Of a DNA stretch of 58,999 nt, positions 1-7,990 are shown one piece after another (positions within the stretch are counted from its first letter, which is position 1; each line of letters starts with the position of its first letter). The notes beneath the pieces were generated by a model. That model did not search any database and was not told where the DNA came from. It saw nothing but the letters and a program-made list of their open reading frames with translations. This DNA comes from Vallitalea okinawensis (GTDB lineage Bacteria > Bacillota > Clostridia > Lachnospirales > PQDH01), in contig NZ_PQDH01000017.1 of NCBI RefSeq assembly GCF_002964605.1, positions 1 through 58,999 on the forward strand, read 5' to 3'. Position numbers and translations under genes: made by a program.

Positions 1-340
1 GAAGTAGCGACAGAAGACCCAGCAGTAGAAGAAGTAGCAACAGAAGACCCAGCAGTAGAAGAAGCAACAGAAGACCCAGCAGTAGAAGAAGTAGCAACAG
101 AAGACCCAGCAGTAGAGGAAGTAGCGACAGAAGACCCAGCAGTAGAAGAAGTAGCAACAGAAGACCCAGCAGTAGAAGAAGTAGCGACAGAAGACCCAGC
201 AGTGGAAGAAGTAGCAACAGAGGATTCAGCAGTAGAAGAAGCAGTAACAGAAGACTCAGCAGTAGAAGAAGCAGCAACAGAAGACCCAACAGTAGAGGAA
301 GTAGCGACAGAAGACCCAGCAGTAGAAGAAGCAGCAACAG
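1..340 (+). repeat. 30-nt coding minisatellite, about 11 units
   Basis: Tandem units of 30 nt (one of 27 nt at 61-87) each encode a variant of EVATEDPAVE. The first units are nearly identical at the DNA level, differing mainly by gcg/gca and gaa/gag swaps; later units drift. All unit lengths are multiples of three, so the frame is kept. Such arrays change copy number by slippage or recombination. Confidence 0.9.
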
Positions 341-462
341 AAGAATCATCAACGGAAGAACCAGCAACAGGAGAACCATCAACGGAAGAACCAACAACAG
401 AAGACCCAGCAACAGAAGAACCAGAACCACAAACTCCAGAACAGACAGGTGGCACGGAATGA
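1..462 (+). CDS. C-terminal part of a protein with an acidic repeat tail (5' end outside window)
   Basis: The reading frame is open from the first base of the window and stops at TGA 460-462, so only the last 153 residues are visible. They are almost wholly a degenerate ten-residue repeat, consensus EEVATEDPAV, that grades into EEPSTEEPATGE-like units and ends EQTGGTE. A GTG at 202 is possible as a start, but it lies inside the repeat array with no ribosome binding site, so the real start is upstream. The tail is strongly acidic, has no hydrophobic segment and no sortase motif. The stop is 16 bases before the SipW-type peptidase, whose ribosome binding site follows directly, so the two are probably co-transcribed. 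Acidic, Thr/Pro-rich tails are common on secreted clostridial proteins; that this is a secreted SipW substrate is inference. Confidence 0.75.
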   Translation, partial: EVATEDPAVEEVATEDPAVEEATEDPAVEEVATEDPAVEEVATEDPAVEEVATEDPAVEEVATEDPAVEEVATEDSAVEEAVTEDSAVEEAATEDPTVEEVATEDPAVEEAATEESSTEEPATGEPSTEEPTTEDPATEEPEPQTPEQTGGTE

Positions 463-478
463 TCATTAGGAGGATATA

Positions 479-1681
479 ATGTTTACTAAAGATAGATATC
501 TACCAACAAGACAATCTAAGTTAATAAGTTTATTACTCATACTAATTATGTGTTGCATATATATTTTTGAAAATTCGGCTATAGTATCTTTCTTTGATAG
601 CCGAATTTTGAATTATATCATTAAACCGAGCATATGGACAAGTATAGCTTTTATAGTATGGCGATTGCCACGGCAACGTTCAAAAGGGAAATTAGTATTC
701 AGAAGTCGTATTTATTGGTGGGCATTCAACTTTGCAATTTTTTACATAATTGTTCAAGTATTAGCTGGATTAATAGATGGATTAGGAAAGAGTCCCTATA
801 GTCATTCACTAATAGGTATTATAACAAACATTATTTATATAGGAACATTGTTAATTGGGCGGGAACAGATTAGAAATTATTTAGTAAATAATTTTACGAA
901 AAAGGAAAATTATTCAGTATTTATATTAGTTACCTTATTTATGACTATTACAAGTATATCATTAAAAAAATATACCAATCTAAATGAGAATATAAAAATT
1001 GTCACATTTATAGCAGAGTATTTTGCCCCAGAATTTGCTCACAATTTATTGGCCACATACCTTGTATTTTTGGGTGGGCCATTGGTTTCGATTATGTATT
1101 TTGGAATTATTGAAGGGTTTCATTGGCTATCTCCTGTATTACCTGATTTAAAGTGGATCACCAAAGCCTTAATAGGTATTTTATACCCTATATTTTCATT
1201 AATGACTATTCAAAGTATATATTTAAAAGGAATAAAAGAAATTAATAAGAGAGAACAAGATCGAGAAAGTCCTATCAGCTGGATTATAACAAGTATACTA
1301 TCAATAGCAATTATATGGTTTGCTGTGGGAGTATTTCCTATATATCCTTCAGTAATCGCTACTGGTAGTATGGAGCCTATGATTATGCCTGGAGATGTTA
1401 TTATCGTACAAAAGATAGATGGTAATAGTGTAGATATAGGGGATGTTGTTCAATTTAAGAGAGATGATATATTAATATCCCATCGGATAATAGAAGTAGT
1501 TGAAGATGAAAATGGGAAAAGTTATCGTTCAAAGGGAGACAACAATTCAGTAGCAGACTTGCAGCTTGTAAAGCCAGAGCAAATTAAAGGTGTAATCAAA
1601 TATGTAGTACCTAAAATAGGTTGGCTGACACTACTTATTAGAAGTGAAGATGACGTAACTATGGAAGGGATTGAGTTTTAA
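479..1681 (+). CDS. sipW: SipW-type (ER-type) signal peptidase I with long N-terminal membrane domain
   Basis: Membrane serine peptidase that removes signal peptides; SipW-type enzymes process TasA/camelysin-like proteins. The catalytic domain is C-terminal: ATGSMEPMIMPGD with the nucleophile Ser at about 297, and DILISHRIIEV with His at about 335. A Ser-His dyad instead of Ser-Lys is the hallmark of the S26B (SipW/archaeal/ER) class. At 400 residues the protein is about twice the length of Bacillus SipW; residues 1-280 hold several hydrophobic segments (about 15-35, 45-65, 75-95, 110-135, 145-165, 190-215, 225-245, 265-290), an extension seen in clostridial and archaeal homologues. AGGAGG at 470-475 fixes the ATG. 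The TasA-like proteins just downstream are the obvious substrates (inference from context). Confidence 0.9.
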   Translation: MFTKDRYLPTRQSKLISLLLILIMCCIYIFENSAIVSFFDSRILNYIIKPSIWTSIAFIVWRLPRQRSKGKLVFRSRIYWWAFNFAIFYIIVQVLAGLIDGLGKSPYSHSLIGIITNIIYIGTLLIGREQIRNYLVNNFTKKENYSVFILVTLFMTITSISLKKYTNLNENIKIVTFIAEYFAPEFAHNLLATYLVFLGGPLVSIMYFGIIEGFHWLSPVLPDLKWITKALIGILYPIFSLMTIQSIYLKGIKEINKREQDRESPISWIITSILSIAIIWFAVGVFPIYPSVIATGSMEPMIMPGDVIIVQKIDGNSVDIGDVVQFKRDDILISHRIIEVVEDENGKSYRSKGDNNSVADLQLVKPEQIKGVIKYVVPKIGWLTLLIRSEDDVTMEGIEF

Positions 1682-1764
1682 TCGATAATAATACAAAAGT
1701 GGTAGATATTTATTACTCAAAAGTAGTATTAAAGAGTATACCATAGAAGGGTGAATAAAAGGAA

Positions 1765-1853
1765 ATAAAAGGATATAATTATTAATGGAAAAGCCAAATA
1801 TCAACTATATAAATTGGCTTAAAGGTTTTTCAAGTACTTAATGGCCATTAAGT
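1765..1853 (+). promoter_or_regulatory. Leader of the first TasA-like gene: -10-like box and two dyads
   Basis: The 214-base gap before the TasA-like gene holds TATAAT at 1774-1779, then a hairpin (AAGCCAA 1791-1797 with TTGGCTT 1814-1820) followed by a T-run, then an exact 18-bp palindrome (ACTTAATGG plus its complement, 1836-1853). No clear -35 box. The first hairpin could terminate peptidase transcription or attenuate; the palindrome could be an operator. Confidence 0.4.
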
Positions 1854-1895
1854 GAAATTTTAATTATTAAATACACAAATAAAGGAGTTTTTAAG

Positions 1896-2462
1896 ATGAA
1901 AAAATCTAGAATATTAGCGTTAGTATTAGCTGTAGCAGTTATGATGATGGGTGCTGGCTATGCATACTGGTCAGATGCAGTTACATTAACAACAACTGTA
2001 AGTACTGCTCAATTAGATCTTTATTTTGACAATACTCTTGATACTGTTACATTTAATTCAGATAATGAAGATGTTGCTGTGGGAAGTGTAGATTATTCAG
2101 GTACTGCTGATGAACCTAATAGTGATGCTGTAGTTGTATTAGATAAACTTTATCCTGGAGCAACAGCTGATTTAACCCTGGTAATCCTCAATGATAGTAC
2201 AATTCCTGTACAATTTTCTTCTCTTGGATTTAGTGAAGAAACACCTATAGATGGTGTAACTATTAATAAATCTATTAAATATGATGGTACCACGTATGAT
2301 TTAGAAAGTGTAAATCTAAGTGAATTACCTGATATCCCAGCTCAAGAACCTATCGAAGTATTAATAGATATTGATGTTAGCACAACTGGAGCGGACGTTG
2401 CTGAAAATGGTAGTTATAGTTTTAGCTTCAATCCAACATTTACGCAATTTAACAATGATTAA
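1896..2462 (+). CDS. TasA/camelysin (CalY)-like secreted protein
   Basis: 188-residue secreted protein. The N-terminus is a SipW-type leader: MKKSR, hydrophobic stretch about 6-22, then GAGYAYWSD, the AYW-S/T-D signature right after the cleavage region of TasA/CalY proteins. The mature part is acidic, Ser/Thr/Asp-rich and predicted beta-rich; the segment LYPGATADLTLVILNDSTIPVQ matches the PG-x-n-hydrophobic-x-NxGT/S pattern of the TasA fold. In Bacillus such proteins form matrix fibres or are surface metalloprotease-like (camelysin). The position behind the SipW-type peptidase supports processing by it. AAAGGAG at 1882-1888 fixes the ATG. A strong hairpin terminator follows, so this may be the most abundant product of the cluster. 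Confidence 0.85.
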   Translation: MKKSRILALVLAVAVMMMGAGYAYWSDAVTLTTTVSTAQLDLYFDNTLDTVTFNSDNEDVAVGSVDYSGTADEPNSDAVVVLDKLYPGATADLTLVILNDSTIPVQFSSLGFSEETPIDGVTINKSIKYDGTTYDLESVNLSELPDIPAQEPIEVLIDIDVSTTGADVAENGSYSFSFNPTFTQFNND

Positions 2463-2473
2463 TGATAGGTAGT

Positions 2474-2516
2474 AGCAGGACTTAGTAAGTCCTGCTAAAT
2501 TTTAAATTTTTTGAAG
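2474..2516 (+). terminator. Intrinsic terminator between the two TasA-like genes
   Basis: AGCAGGACTTA (2474-2484) pairs perfectly with TAAGTCCTGCT (2486-2496), followed by AAATTTTAAATTTTTT. It lies only 13 bases before the next start, so it probably allows partial read-through. Confidence 0.8.
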
Positions 2517-2528
2517 TGAGTGATAAGA

Positions 2529-3347
2529 ATGAATAAAACAAAAGTTATTGCATTTGTTTTAGTTTTATCAATTATTCTAATGGGAGCAGGGTATGCATAT
2601 TGGACAGATTCTATTCAATTGAATACAACTGTTTCGACAGGAGAATTCAATGTAAAGTTTTATAAACCTTTAGAGCCATGGGTAAAAGATAAATCTGTTA
2701 AAGTTAAAGCTACAGACGATAGTGATATAGTTTTAGCAGAAGCAGATATAGATCCTGAATTATTTCCTGACAATATTATAGGTATTCCGTATCCAGAGCC
2801 ACCATGTAATCCAGATCCTCAGTATTATGCAGATGTTTTAACTGCAACATTTTCAAATGTATATCCTGGAATTAGAATGTTTGTTCCTGTTCAAGTAAAG
2901 AATATTGGTTCAATACCAGCAGTATTTGATTATGCTGAAGTAAAATTTTATCTTGAGGATGCTGAAGGTGATTATCAACCCGTAGAGGTTGATGATGAAG
3001 AGTTTAATGCATTAATTAGCGAATTCAAAATCAAAAACTTACGCTACAAAAAGTATAATGAGCTAGGAAAACTATACGGAGATAATGGGGATCCTGTACG
3101 AGTTAATAATGTTAATTTTAGCAACTTGGAAAATAAGCTAAATACATTATTATCTGGAGTAGAATTATTACCCTTTGATTATTTGAATATGTGCGAAGAT
3201 GATGAATATGGTATTGAGCCATTTATTAAATTTGAATTATCACATACAGTAGAAGAAAAGAACTTATGTGATCAAGGCATTAGATTTGATATTATATTAC
3301 ACTGGACACAATTTAATGATCCAGAAGCACCAATAAATCAACCATAA
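2529..3347 (+). CDS. Second TasA/camelysin-like secreted protein
   Basis: 272 residues from ATG 2529, chosen over an in-frame GTG at 2520 because the Shine-Dalgarno-like AAGTGAG lies 8 bases before the ATG. The leader is nearly identical to the first paralogue: hydrophobic core about 5-20, then GAGYAYWTDSIQLNTTVSTGEF. The mature part is longer and contains a Pro-rich insert (GIPYPEPPCNPDPQYY), then VYPGIRMFVPVQVKNIGSIPAVF, the TasA-type PG/NxGS strand pair. It has three Cys (CNPDP, NMCEDDE, NLCDQG), unusual for TasA proteins. It ends IILHWTQFND, resembling the FNPTFTQFND end of the first paralogue, which suggests an ancient duplication. Function (fibre subunit, minor subunit or anchor) is not determinable here. 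Confidence 0.8.
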   Translation: MNKTKVIAFVLVLSIILMGAGYAYWTDSIQLNTTVSTGEFNVKFYKPLEPWVKDKSVKVKATDDSDIVLAEADIDPELFPDNIIGIPYPEPPCNPDPQYYADVLTATFSNVYPGIRMFVPVQVKNIGSIPAVFDYAEVKFYLEDAEGDYQPVEVDDEEFNALISEFKIKNLRYKKYNELGKLYGDNGDPVRVNNVNFSNLENKLNTLLSGVELLPFDYLNMCEDDEYGIEPFIKFELSHTVEEKNLCDQGIRFDIILHWTQFNDPEAPINQP

Positions 3348-3358
3348 ATAAATTTAAT

Positions 3359-3387
3359 AAGCGGAGTCAGTATATCTGACTCTGCTT
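3359..3387 (+). terminator. Hairpin after second TasA-like gene
   Basis: AAGCGGAGTCAG and CTGACTCTGCTT form a 12-bp stem (one G-U) with loop TATAT. The T-run after it is poor (AATTAAAG), so it may be a weak terminator or an mRNA 3'-end stabiliser. Confidence 0.55.
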
Positions 3388-3482
3388 AATTAAAGTTAAA
3401 ATTATAGTTATGTAAAATGAATAGCAATTATTTGATCTTATAGAATATATTATACATAGGGGTTTGGATAGGAGTGTTATTT

Positions 3483-4577
3483 ATGAAATTACGAATGAAT
3501 AAAAATATAAAACTAGGTTTGCTCATAATAATAGGAGCATTGATGTGTTTAGCCTTCCTTATGCTATATAATGAATTAAATCCTGATTTTATGGAAGAAA
3601 CTACTTCACTTTATAATTATAGTAGTTCTACAGATATAAACTATCAAGCAGTCTTAAAGCCTAATATTATATATGATAATGGAAGTTTAGATAAAGGTAA
3701 TATTTATATTACTGAGTTTATTGACTTTTTTCAAACATCTTTCATTTATGAGTTTGCTAGTGATAAAGAGTCTAATATTAGTGGAGATTATGAGATTATT
3801 GCATCAGTTGAAGGGTATACAGGCGAGGGAGAAACCTATAAGTCCATCTGGAAGAAAAAATATGAGCTTTTACCAAAGACAAGCTTACAAGCTAAAGATA
3901 ATCGCATAAATATTAAAGAGGACATACAGTTAAATATTAATGAGTATAATATATTTGTAGCACAAGTTATTGAAGAGTCAAATATTAATTCAAATATTAA
4001 GTTAACTGTTTCAATGAATATAAATTTAAAAGCCAACACAGAATATGGGCTTGTTGAAGAACGAATATCACCCTCCATTATAGTCCCACTTAATACAAGT
4101 TTTTTTGAGATCAATGAAAGTGGAGTAGAAGAGAAGCCAGGAAGCATAGAAGAAACAAAACAAATTATCTTACCAGTAAATAAATCTAGAGTTATAGTAT
4201 ACAGTTGTATACTAGCATTATCACTCATGGGACTTATATTCCTCATATTCTTTACTAAGGGAATTAATAACATCGATCAATTTGAAAAAGAATTAAAGAA
4301 GATATTCAAAAATCATGGAAATCGTTTGGTAGCTTTAAATGCAGAGATTGCTGCTACATGTGAAAATCTTAATAAGGTTAAATCCATAGATGACCTAGTG
4401 AGAATTGCAGATGAGATAGGTAAACCAATTTTGTACCAATACAGCCCTTATAGAAAAGATATGAATGAGTTCTATGTAATTGATGATAATGAATTGTATT
4501 TGTTTGATATCAACAAAAAACTAGAAGAGCAAAGTAGTTACGATTATTATAGTGGTGAGGAAACAGAGGAAATGTAA
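3483..4577 (+). CDS. DUF5305-like bitopic membrane protein of SipW/TasA clusters
   Basis: 364 residues from ATG 3483; an in-frame GTG at 3474 is less likely because GGATAGGAG (3465-3473) would be too close. One N-terminal hydrophobic segment (about 9-27), an extracytoplasmic region of about 190 residues beginning SSSTDINYQAVLKPN and predicted beta-rich, a second membrane segment near residues 236-257 (VIVYSCILALSLMGLIFLIFF), then a cytoplasmic tail of about 110 residues ending in an acidic stretch. The ectodomain opening, the length and the neighbourhood match DUF5305, a family of unknown function often found beside SipW-type peptidases. The tail (KNHGNRLVALNAEIA...YSPYRKDMNEFYVIDDNELYLFDI) looks globular. 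A role in assembly or export of the TasA-like proteins is inference. Confidence 0.6.
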   Translation: MKLRMNKNIKLGLLIIIGALMCLAFLMLYNELNPDFMEETTSLYNYSSSTDINYQAVLKPNIIYDNGSLDKGNIYITEFIDFFQTSFIYEFASDKESNISGDYEIIASVEGYTGEGETYKSIWKKKYELLPKTSLQAKDNRINIKEDIQLNINEYNIFVAQVIEESNINSNIKLTVSMNINLKANTEYGLVEERISPSIIVPLNTSFFEINESGVEEKPGSIEETKQIILPVNKSRVIVYSCILALSLMGLIFLIFFTKGINNIDQFEKELKKIFKNHGNRLVALNAEIAATCENLNKVKSIDDLVRIADEIGKPILYQYSPYRKDMNEFYVIDDNELYLFDINKKLEEQSSYDYYSGEETEEM

Positions 4578-4679
4578 CCTACATAACAGTGACTACAAAT
4601 AGATTAAAAAAGTTGATTTAGGAGAAAATCTAGATAAGACACAGTAATTAATTTTGTAATAGATGATGAGGTGAAGGAA

Positions 4680-5303
4680 TTGAATAAAAAAAAGATACCA
4701 GTTAATAAAATAATACCGTTAGCTCTAGCATTAATCATTGTCGGGTTTTTAGCTAAAAATATAACACAGATTACTTATGCGGTGATGGTAGAGGCAGATC
4801 CTGATGTAGTTATAACCATAGATGACGGACAAATAACTCAAGAGGGAAATTTGTTTGGAGATGAACTCTGGTATCCTGGGAAAGAAAAAAATGGGATAAT
4901 ACGAATTAAGAATAATAATACTTTAAAAGGGGTTGAGATAAGTAATTTAGGTCTTAAGACAAAACTACTCAGTGCAGATGAAAATTATGACCCCACAATG
5001 GTGTACACATCTTTCTTAAATAATATGTTACTTACAATAAAGAAAGGTAGGCTAGCAGTTTTTGATAATAGTATTGTAGAAAACAAGACTTTAGCAGAGT
5101 TATACTATAAAGAAAATAGTAGTAGTAATGATCTATCTAAGGAAGTCTTTCTATTAAGCGAAGGTGAAGAATTTACTATTAATAAAGAGAGCTTTGTAGA
5201 TTTCAGATATACTCTACGCATGGATGAAGCTGCTGAAAATGAATTGGAAAATATGCAAGCTACTGTAGATCTTTTAATCAATGTAAATGATATTATAGAA
5301 TAG
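4680..5303 (+). CDS. Secreted or anchored protein with weak TasA-like pattern, function unknown
   Basis: 207 residues from TTG 4680, preferred over GTG 4671 because GAGGTGA (4668-4674) is then well placed. N-terminus KKKIPVNK, then a hydrophobic segment (about 10-33) ending AVMVEADPD: a signal peptide or anchor, but lacking the AYW-D signature of the two paralogues upstream. The following segment LWYPGKEKNGIIRIKNNNTLKGVEISNLGLKT has the PG-strand-NN-strand pattern seen in TasA-fold proteins; the last strand is VDLLINVNDII. It is the last gene of the surface island and ends before a strong terminator. It may be a minor fibre subunit or anchor, comparable in position to TapA in Bacillus; that comparison is inference only. 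Confidence 0.55.
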   Translation: MNKKKIPVNKIIPLALALIIVGFLAKNITQITYAVMVEADPDVVITIDDGQITQEGNLFGDELWYPGKEKNGIIRIKNNNTLKGVEISNLGLKTKLLSADENYDPTMVYTSFLNNMLLTIKKGRLAVFDNSIVENKTLAELYYKENSSSNDLSKEVFLLSEGEEFTINKESFVDFRYTLRMDEAAENELENMQATVDLLINVNDIIE

Positions 5304-5334
5304 ATGATAGCGTATTATTTCTTAAGATTATAAG

Positions 5335-5375
5335 CCCCTATTACAATGTGGGATAACCCATCATTATAATAGGGG
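5335..5375 (+). terminator. Long hairpin between convergent operons
   Basis: CCCCTATTA (5335-5343) pairs with TAATAGGGG (5367-5375); an inner GTGGG/CCCA helix extends it to an almost continuous stem, followed by TATTTTAATT. It separates the surface island from the Mrp operon and may act on both strands. Confidence 0.8.
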
Positions 5376-5398
5376 TATTTTAATTACTTAATTCTTAA

Positions 5399-6997
5399 TT
5401 ATAAGGGAATCCCTAAATAGACCATCACAAAAGCAAAGAAAAGAACAATTGAAAACACTATACCATTAAAGCTTAATTCAATGCTTCTAATCTTTTTAAA
5501 GAGTTTAATTCTCTTATATACAAATCTATAAAATAAGATTCCAACGATGAGACTTAGTAGATAAACCCCAGCCTTGAATAAATAGCTACTAGGATCTATT
5601 TCAAAATGCTGATTAAAAAAGAAATCAATTAAATAAGTCCCAAATACACCACCTGTTAGACAGAAGAGTCCTAATATAAAGATCACAACCCTTTGGTTTA
5701 AGGGGGAGTGTACCTTTTCATTTGGGTGAATCTCATCTTTACCAAAGAAAATAGACATGTATTTGACAAATGACATAATGGTTCCTAGATTAATAAGCAA
5801 TAAACCATATTCGTAAAAAGTACCAACTGTACCTTTCTGAATTAAATACTTAGAAATACTGCCATTAAAAAATGGTGCGCCTGTTATTCCAAAGAAAGCC
5901 ATTAATGTGACAAAACTAACTAAAGGCATCTTATAAAGTACTCCTTTAATCTTTCTTATATCCCGGGTGTGATAAGAATCGATGATCATTCCAGCAGTTA
6001 TAAATAAAGTGGACTTAAATATTGCATGATTAAGAATATGGTAAATACTGCCCCAATAACTATAAGGATGATTTAAGCTGAGTCCAAATACTATGAGACC
6101 AATTTGGCTAACGGTATGATAGGCCAGAATTAGTTTGATATCTGTTTGTGATAGAGCAAGTATGAAGCCAATAATACCTGTTAAGAATCCCATAATAAGA
6201 AAGAGTTCATGAATATCTAAAGCCGTAGAAAAAGTATCTTGAAGCCGTATTAATAAGTAGACCCCTCCTTTGACATAAAGACCAGATAAGATAGCTGATA
6301 CGGATGAGGGAGCAGAGGGTGTACCATGAGCTCGAGGTAACCAACTAAATAAGGGCATAATGGCCGATTTTAATCCTACTGCAGTTATAAGTAAACTATA
6401 AGGCAGTATAAGATCCTTGGGCTCGACCAAATGAATATGTTCAGCAATAAAAGTAAGATCTAAGGAACCAAATAATTTATACATATAGCCTACACCAAAA
6501 AGGAAAAATGTCATAGCAACAATATTTGTTAGGAGGTAGATCATACCATCATAAATGGACCTTGAGTCTTTCTTGAACATGATGAGTATACTGACTACTA
6601 TTGTTGAAACTTCAATAAGTACATAGAGATTAAAGAGATCATTAGATAGAAAGATACCATTAATGAGTCCCTGTAACAACATAAATAAGAACATAAAAAG
6701 CTTATTAGCATATAACTTCTGATAACTGAAAATGAACATCATTAAAAATAAAAAGACAGTCAGCATGATCAAGACAGCTGTAATCAAATCCGCATATAAT
6801 GTGATACCAATGTTCACAGGCCAATGGCCTAAAGTCTCTGTTAGAACACCTTCAGTCTTAACTTTCCAAAACAACCCAAAGGAACTCACTAAAAAAGCAA
6901 ACTGTGTTAAGATAACCATCAATTTCAAATGTCTTGCATTGATTAAGTAAAGAAGTGTGGCAATAAGTACTGGCCACAATATAAACCAATAAAGCAT
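5399..6997 (-). CDS. mrpD: Na+/H+ antiporter large subunit MrpD (MbhH-type)
   Basis: Proton-pumping subunit of the multisubunit Mrp antiporter, homologous to complex I NuoL/M/N subunits. 532 residues with about 14 membrane helices. The segment LKSAIMPLFSWLPRAHGTPSAPSSVSAILSGLYVKGG (about 205-242) carries the conserved Lys and the HxxP-S region of antiporter-like subunits; AYHTVSQIGLIVFGL follows. ATG overlaps the mrpC stop (TAATG), so translation is coupled. It is the only large antiporter subunit in the operon; no long MrpA partner is present. The last gene before the convergent terminator. Confidence 0.92.
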   Translation of the reverse strand: MLYWFILWPVLIATLLYLINARHLKLMVILTQFAFLVSSFGLFWKVKTEGVLTETLGHWPVNIGITLYADLITAVLIMLTVFLFLMMFIFSYQKLYANKLFMFLFMLLQGLINGIFLSNDLFNLYVLIEVSTIVVSILIMFKKDSRSIYDGMIYLLTNIVAMTFFLFGVGYMYKLFGSLDLTFIAEHIHLVEPKDLILPYSLLITAVGLKSAIMPLFSWLPRAHGTPSAPSSVSAILSGLYVKGGVYLLIRLQDTFSTALDIHELFLIMGFLTGIIGFILALSQTDIKLILAYHTVSQIGLIVFGLSLNHPYSYWGSIYHILNHAIFKSTLFITAGMIIDSYHTRDIRKIKGVLYKMPLVSFVTLMAFFGITGAPFFNGSISKYLIQKGTVGTFYEYGLLLINLGTIMSFVKYMSIFFGKDEIHPNEKVHSPLNQRVVIFILGLFCLTGGVFGTYLIDFFFNQHFEIDPSSYLFKAGVYLLSLIVGILFYRFVYKRIKLFKKIRSIELSFNGIVFSIVLFFAFVMVYLGIPL

Positions 6998-7350
6998 TAC
7001 GAATCCCCTCTTTTTCTAATGACTTTAAGCCAGTTAGTTGTTCCATAACGGTGATAGAGTGTCATGAACATGGTTAATGCTACAGCTGTTACTGCTACTC
7101 CAATAACAATTGCAGTGATCATTAAAGCTTGAGGTAAAGGATCGACCATTAAGGCTCCTTCCGACCCAATTGGTGGTTTACTATCAGGAGTAAAACGAAT
7201 AGATAGGAAGAATAAGATAAGACCTGCCTGTATGATTCCTAAGGAAATAACTGTTTTCAAGATATTCCTTCGAGCTAAGAGGCCATAGATGCCCACAAGA
7301 AACAGTATGATGCTAACTGTTTCACCATTTAAAAAATCCATTGTTGTCAC
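6997..7350 (-). CDS. mrpC: Na+/H+ antiporter subunit MrpC (NuoK-like, MbhG-type)
   Basis: 117 residues with three helices (about 10-25, 30-50, 72-97), homologous to complex I NuoK and MrpC/MnhC. The motif DPLPQALMITAIVIGVAVTAVALTM (about 69-93) is typical: DPLPQALVLTAIVIG is the family signature. Its start overlaps the mrpB stop by four bases (ATGA), its stop overlaps the mrpD start by one. The loop between helices 2 and 3 (TPDSKPPIGSEGALMVDPL) is of normal length. Confidence 0.93.
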   Translation of the reverse strand: MTTMDFLNGETVSIILFLVGIYGLLARRNILKTVISLGIIQAGLILFFLSIRFTPDSKPPIGSEGALMVDPLPQALMITAIVIGVAVTAVALTMFMTLYHRYGTTNWLKVIRKRGDS

Positions 7351-7730
7351 CTGCTTTCAAATAGTACAAATCGATAAAAGATAATCGTTAAACCACAACA
7401 CACCTTTATACCTATCAAAGTATTCATTGATACAAGGTAGAACTGTTTCATCCAATCAAATGCAAGCATTTGATTGAATATTAGTAAGATAGGTAGGAGC
7501 ATAATACACAAATAGAGTACTTTTTCAATAATTTGAAGCCTTTTTAGATCAATATTTTTTTCTGGTGTTATTAAGTAACGTATGATAAAAATGGCTGCTA
7601 ATACAGCACCACCCTGAAATCCTCCCCCAGGTGTTATATGACCATTAAGTATAATATAAAAGCCAAAAAGAAGGATAAATGGATAGGCTACAGATAAAGT
7701 TTTAGCTACAATTGGATCACAATTATTCAT
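7347..7730 (-). CDS. mrpB: Na+/H+ antiporter subunit MrpB (MnhB/MbhF-type)
   Basis: 127 residues, four helices. Contains the MnhB signature PGGGFQGGAVLAAIFIIRYL (about 32-51) after a helix ending LNGHITPGGGF. The family normally follows MbhE/MrpA-C-terminal genes, as here. Four-base overlaps with both neighbours indicate translational coupling. In the Mrp complex this small subunit packs against the NuoK-like and MbhD/E subunits and is required for assembly (family knowledge). Confidence 0.92.
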   Translation of the reverse strand: MNNCDPIVAKTLSVAYPFILLFGFYIILNGHITPGGGFQGGAVLAAIFIIRYLITPEKNIDLKRLQIIEKVLYLCIMLLPILLIFNQMLAFDWMKQFYLVSMNTLIGIKVCCGLTIIFYRFVLFESR

Positions 7731-7990
7731 TCTATATCACCTTCATGTCTTGAAAAATGGATAATCCCGATAATACTTACTAAAAGGAGTAAAGCTTCAA
7801 AAAGGGTATCAAATACTCGATAGTTTAAATAGATGGCAGTGACAGCATTAGAAGCCCCTGTATCATTTTGAAAGTGAGTGGTATAGTAAGTTGATACCTG
7901 CTCAGAGATAGTTTCTATTGAACTAACTGGAAACTGGAGAACAAGTATAAATAAGCTAACCATAAGTAAAGCTATTCCTTTTCTTCTCAT
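7727..7990 (-). CDS. MbhE-type subunit (C-terminal MrpA module) of Mrp antiporter
   Basis: 87 residues with two helices (about 5-22 and 60-80) joined by a short extracytoplasmic loop. The motif TAIYLNYRVFDTLFEALLLL (about 51-70) is the conserved core of the MbhE/MrpA C-terminal domain (usual form NxILxDFRxxDTxGE). In Bacillus this segment is the end of the large MrpA protein; here it is a free-standing gene as in the Mbh antiporter module of Thermococcales. Its stop overlaps mrpB by four bases and its start overlaps the preceding gene by four. Confidence 0.85.
   Translation of the reverse strand: MRRKGIALLMVSLFILVLQFPVSSIETISEQVSTYYTTHFQNDTGASNAVTAIYLNYRVFDTLFEALLLLVSIIGIIHFSRHEGDIE

Noticed and set aside
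1-340. Regular repeats resembling a CRISPR array
   Set aside because: Units are contiguous without spacers, keep a reading frame and encode an acidic tail; this is a coding minisatellite.
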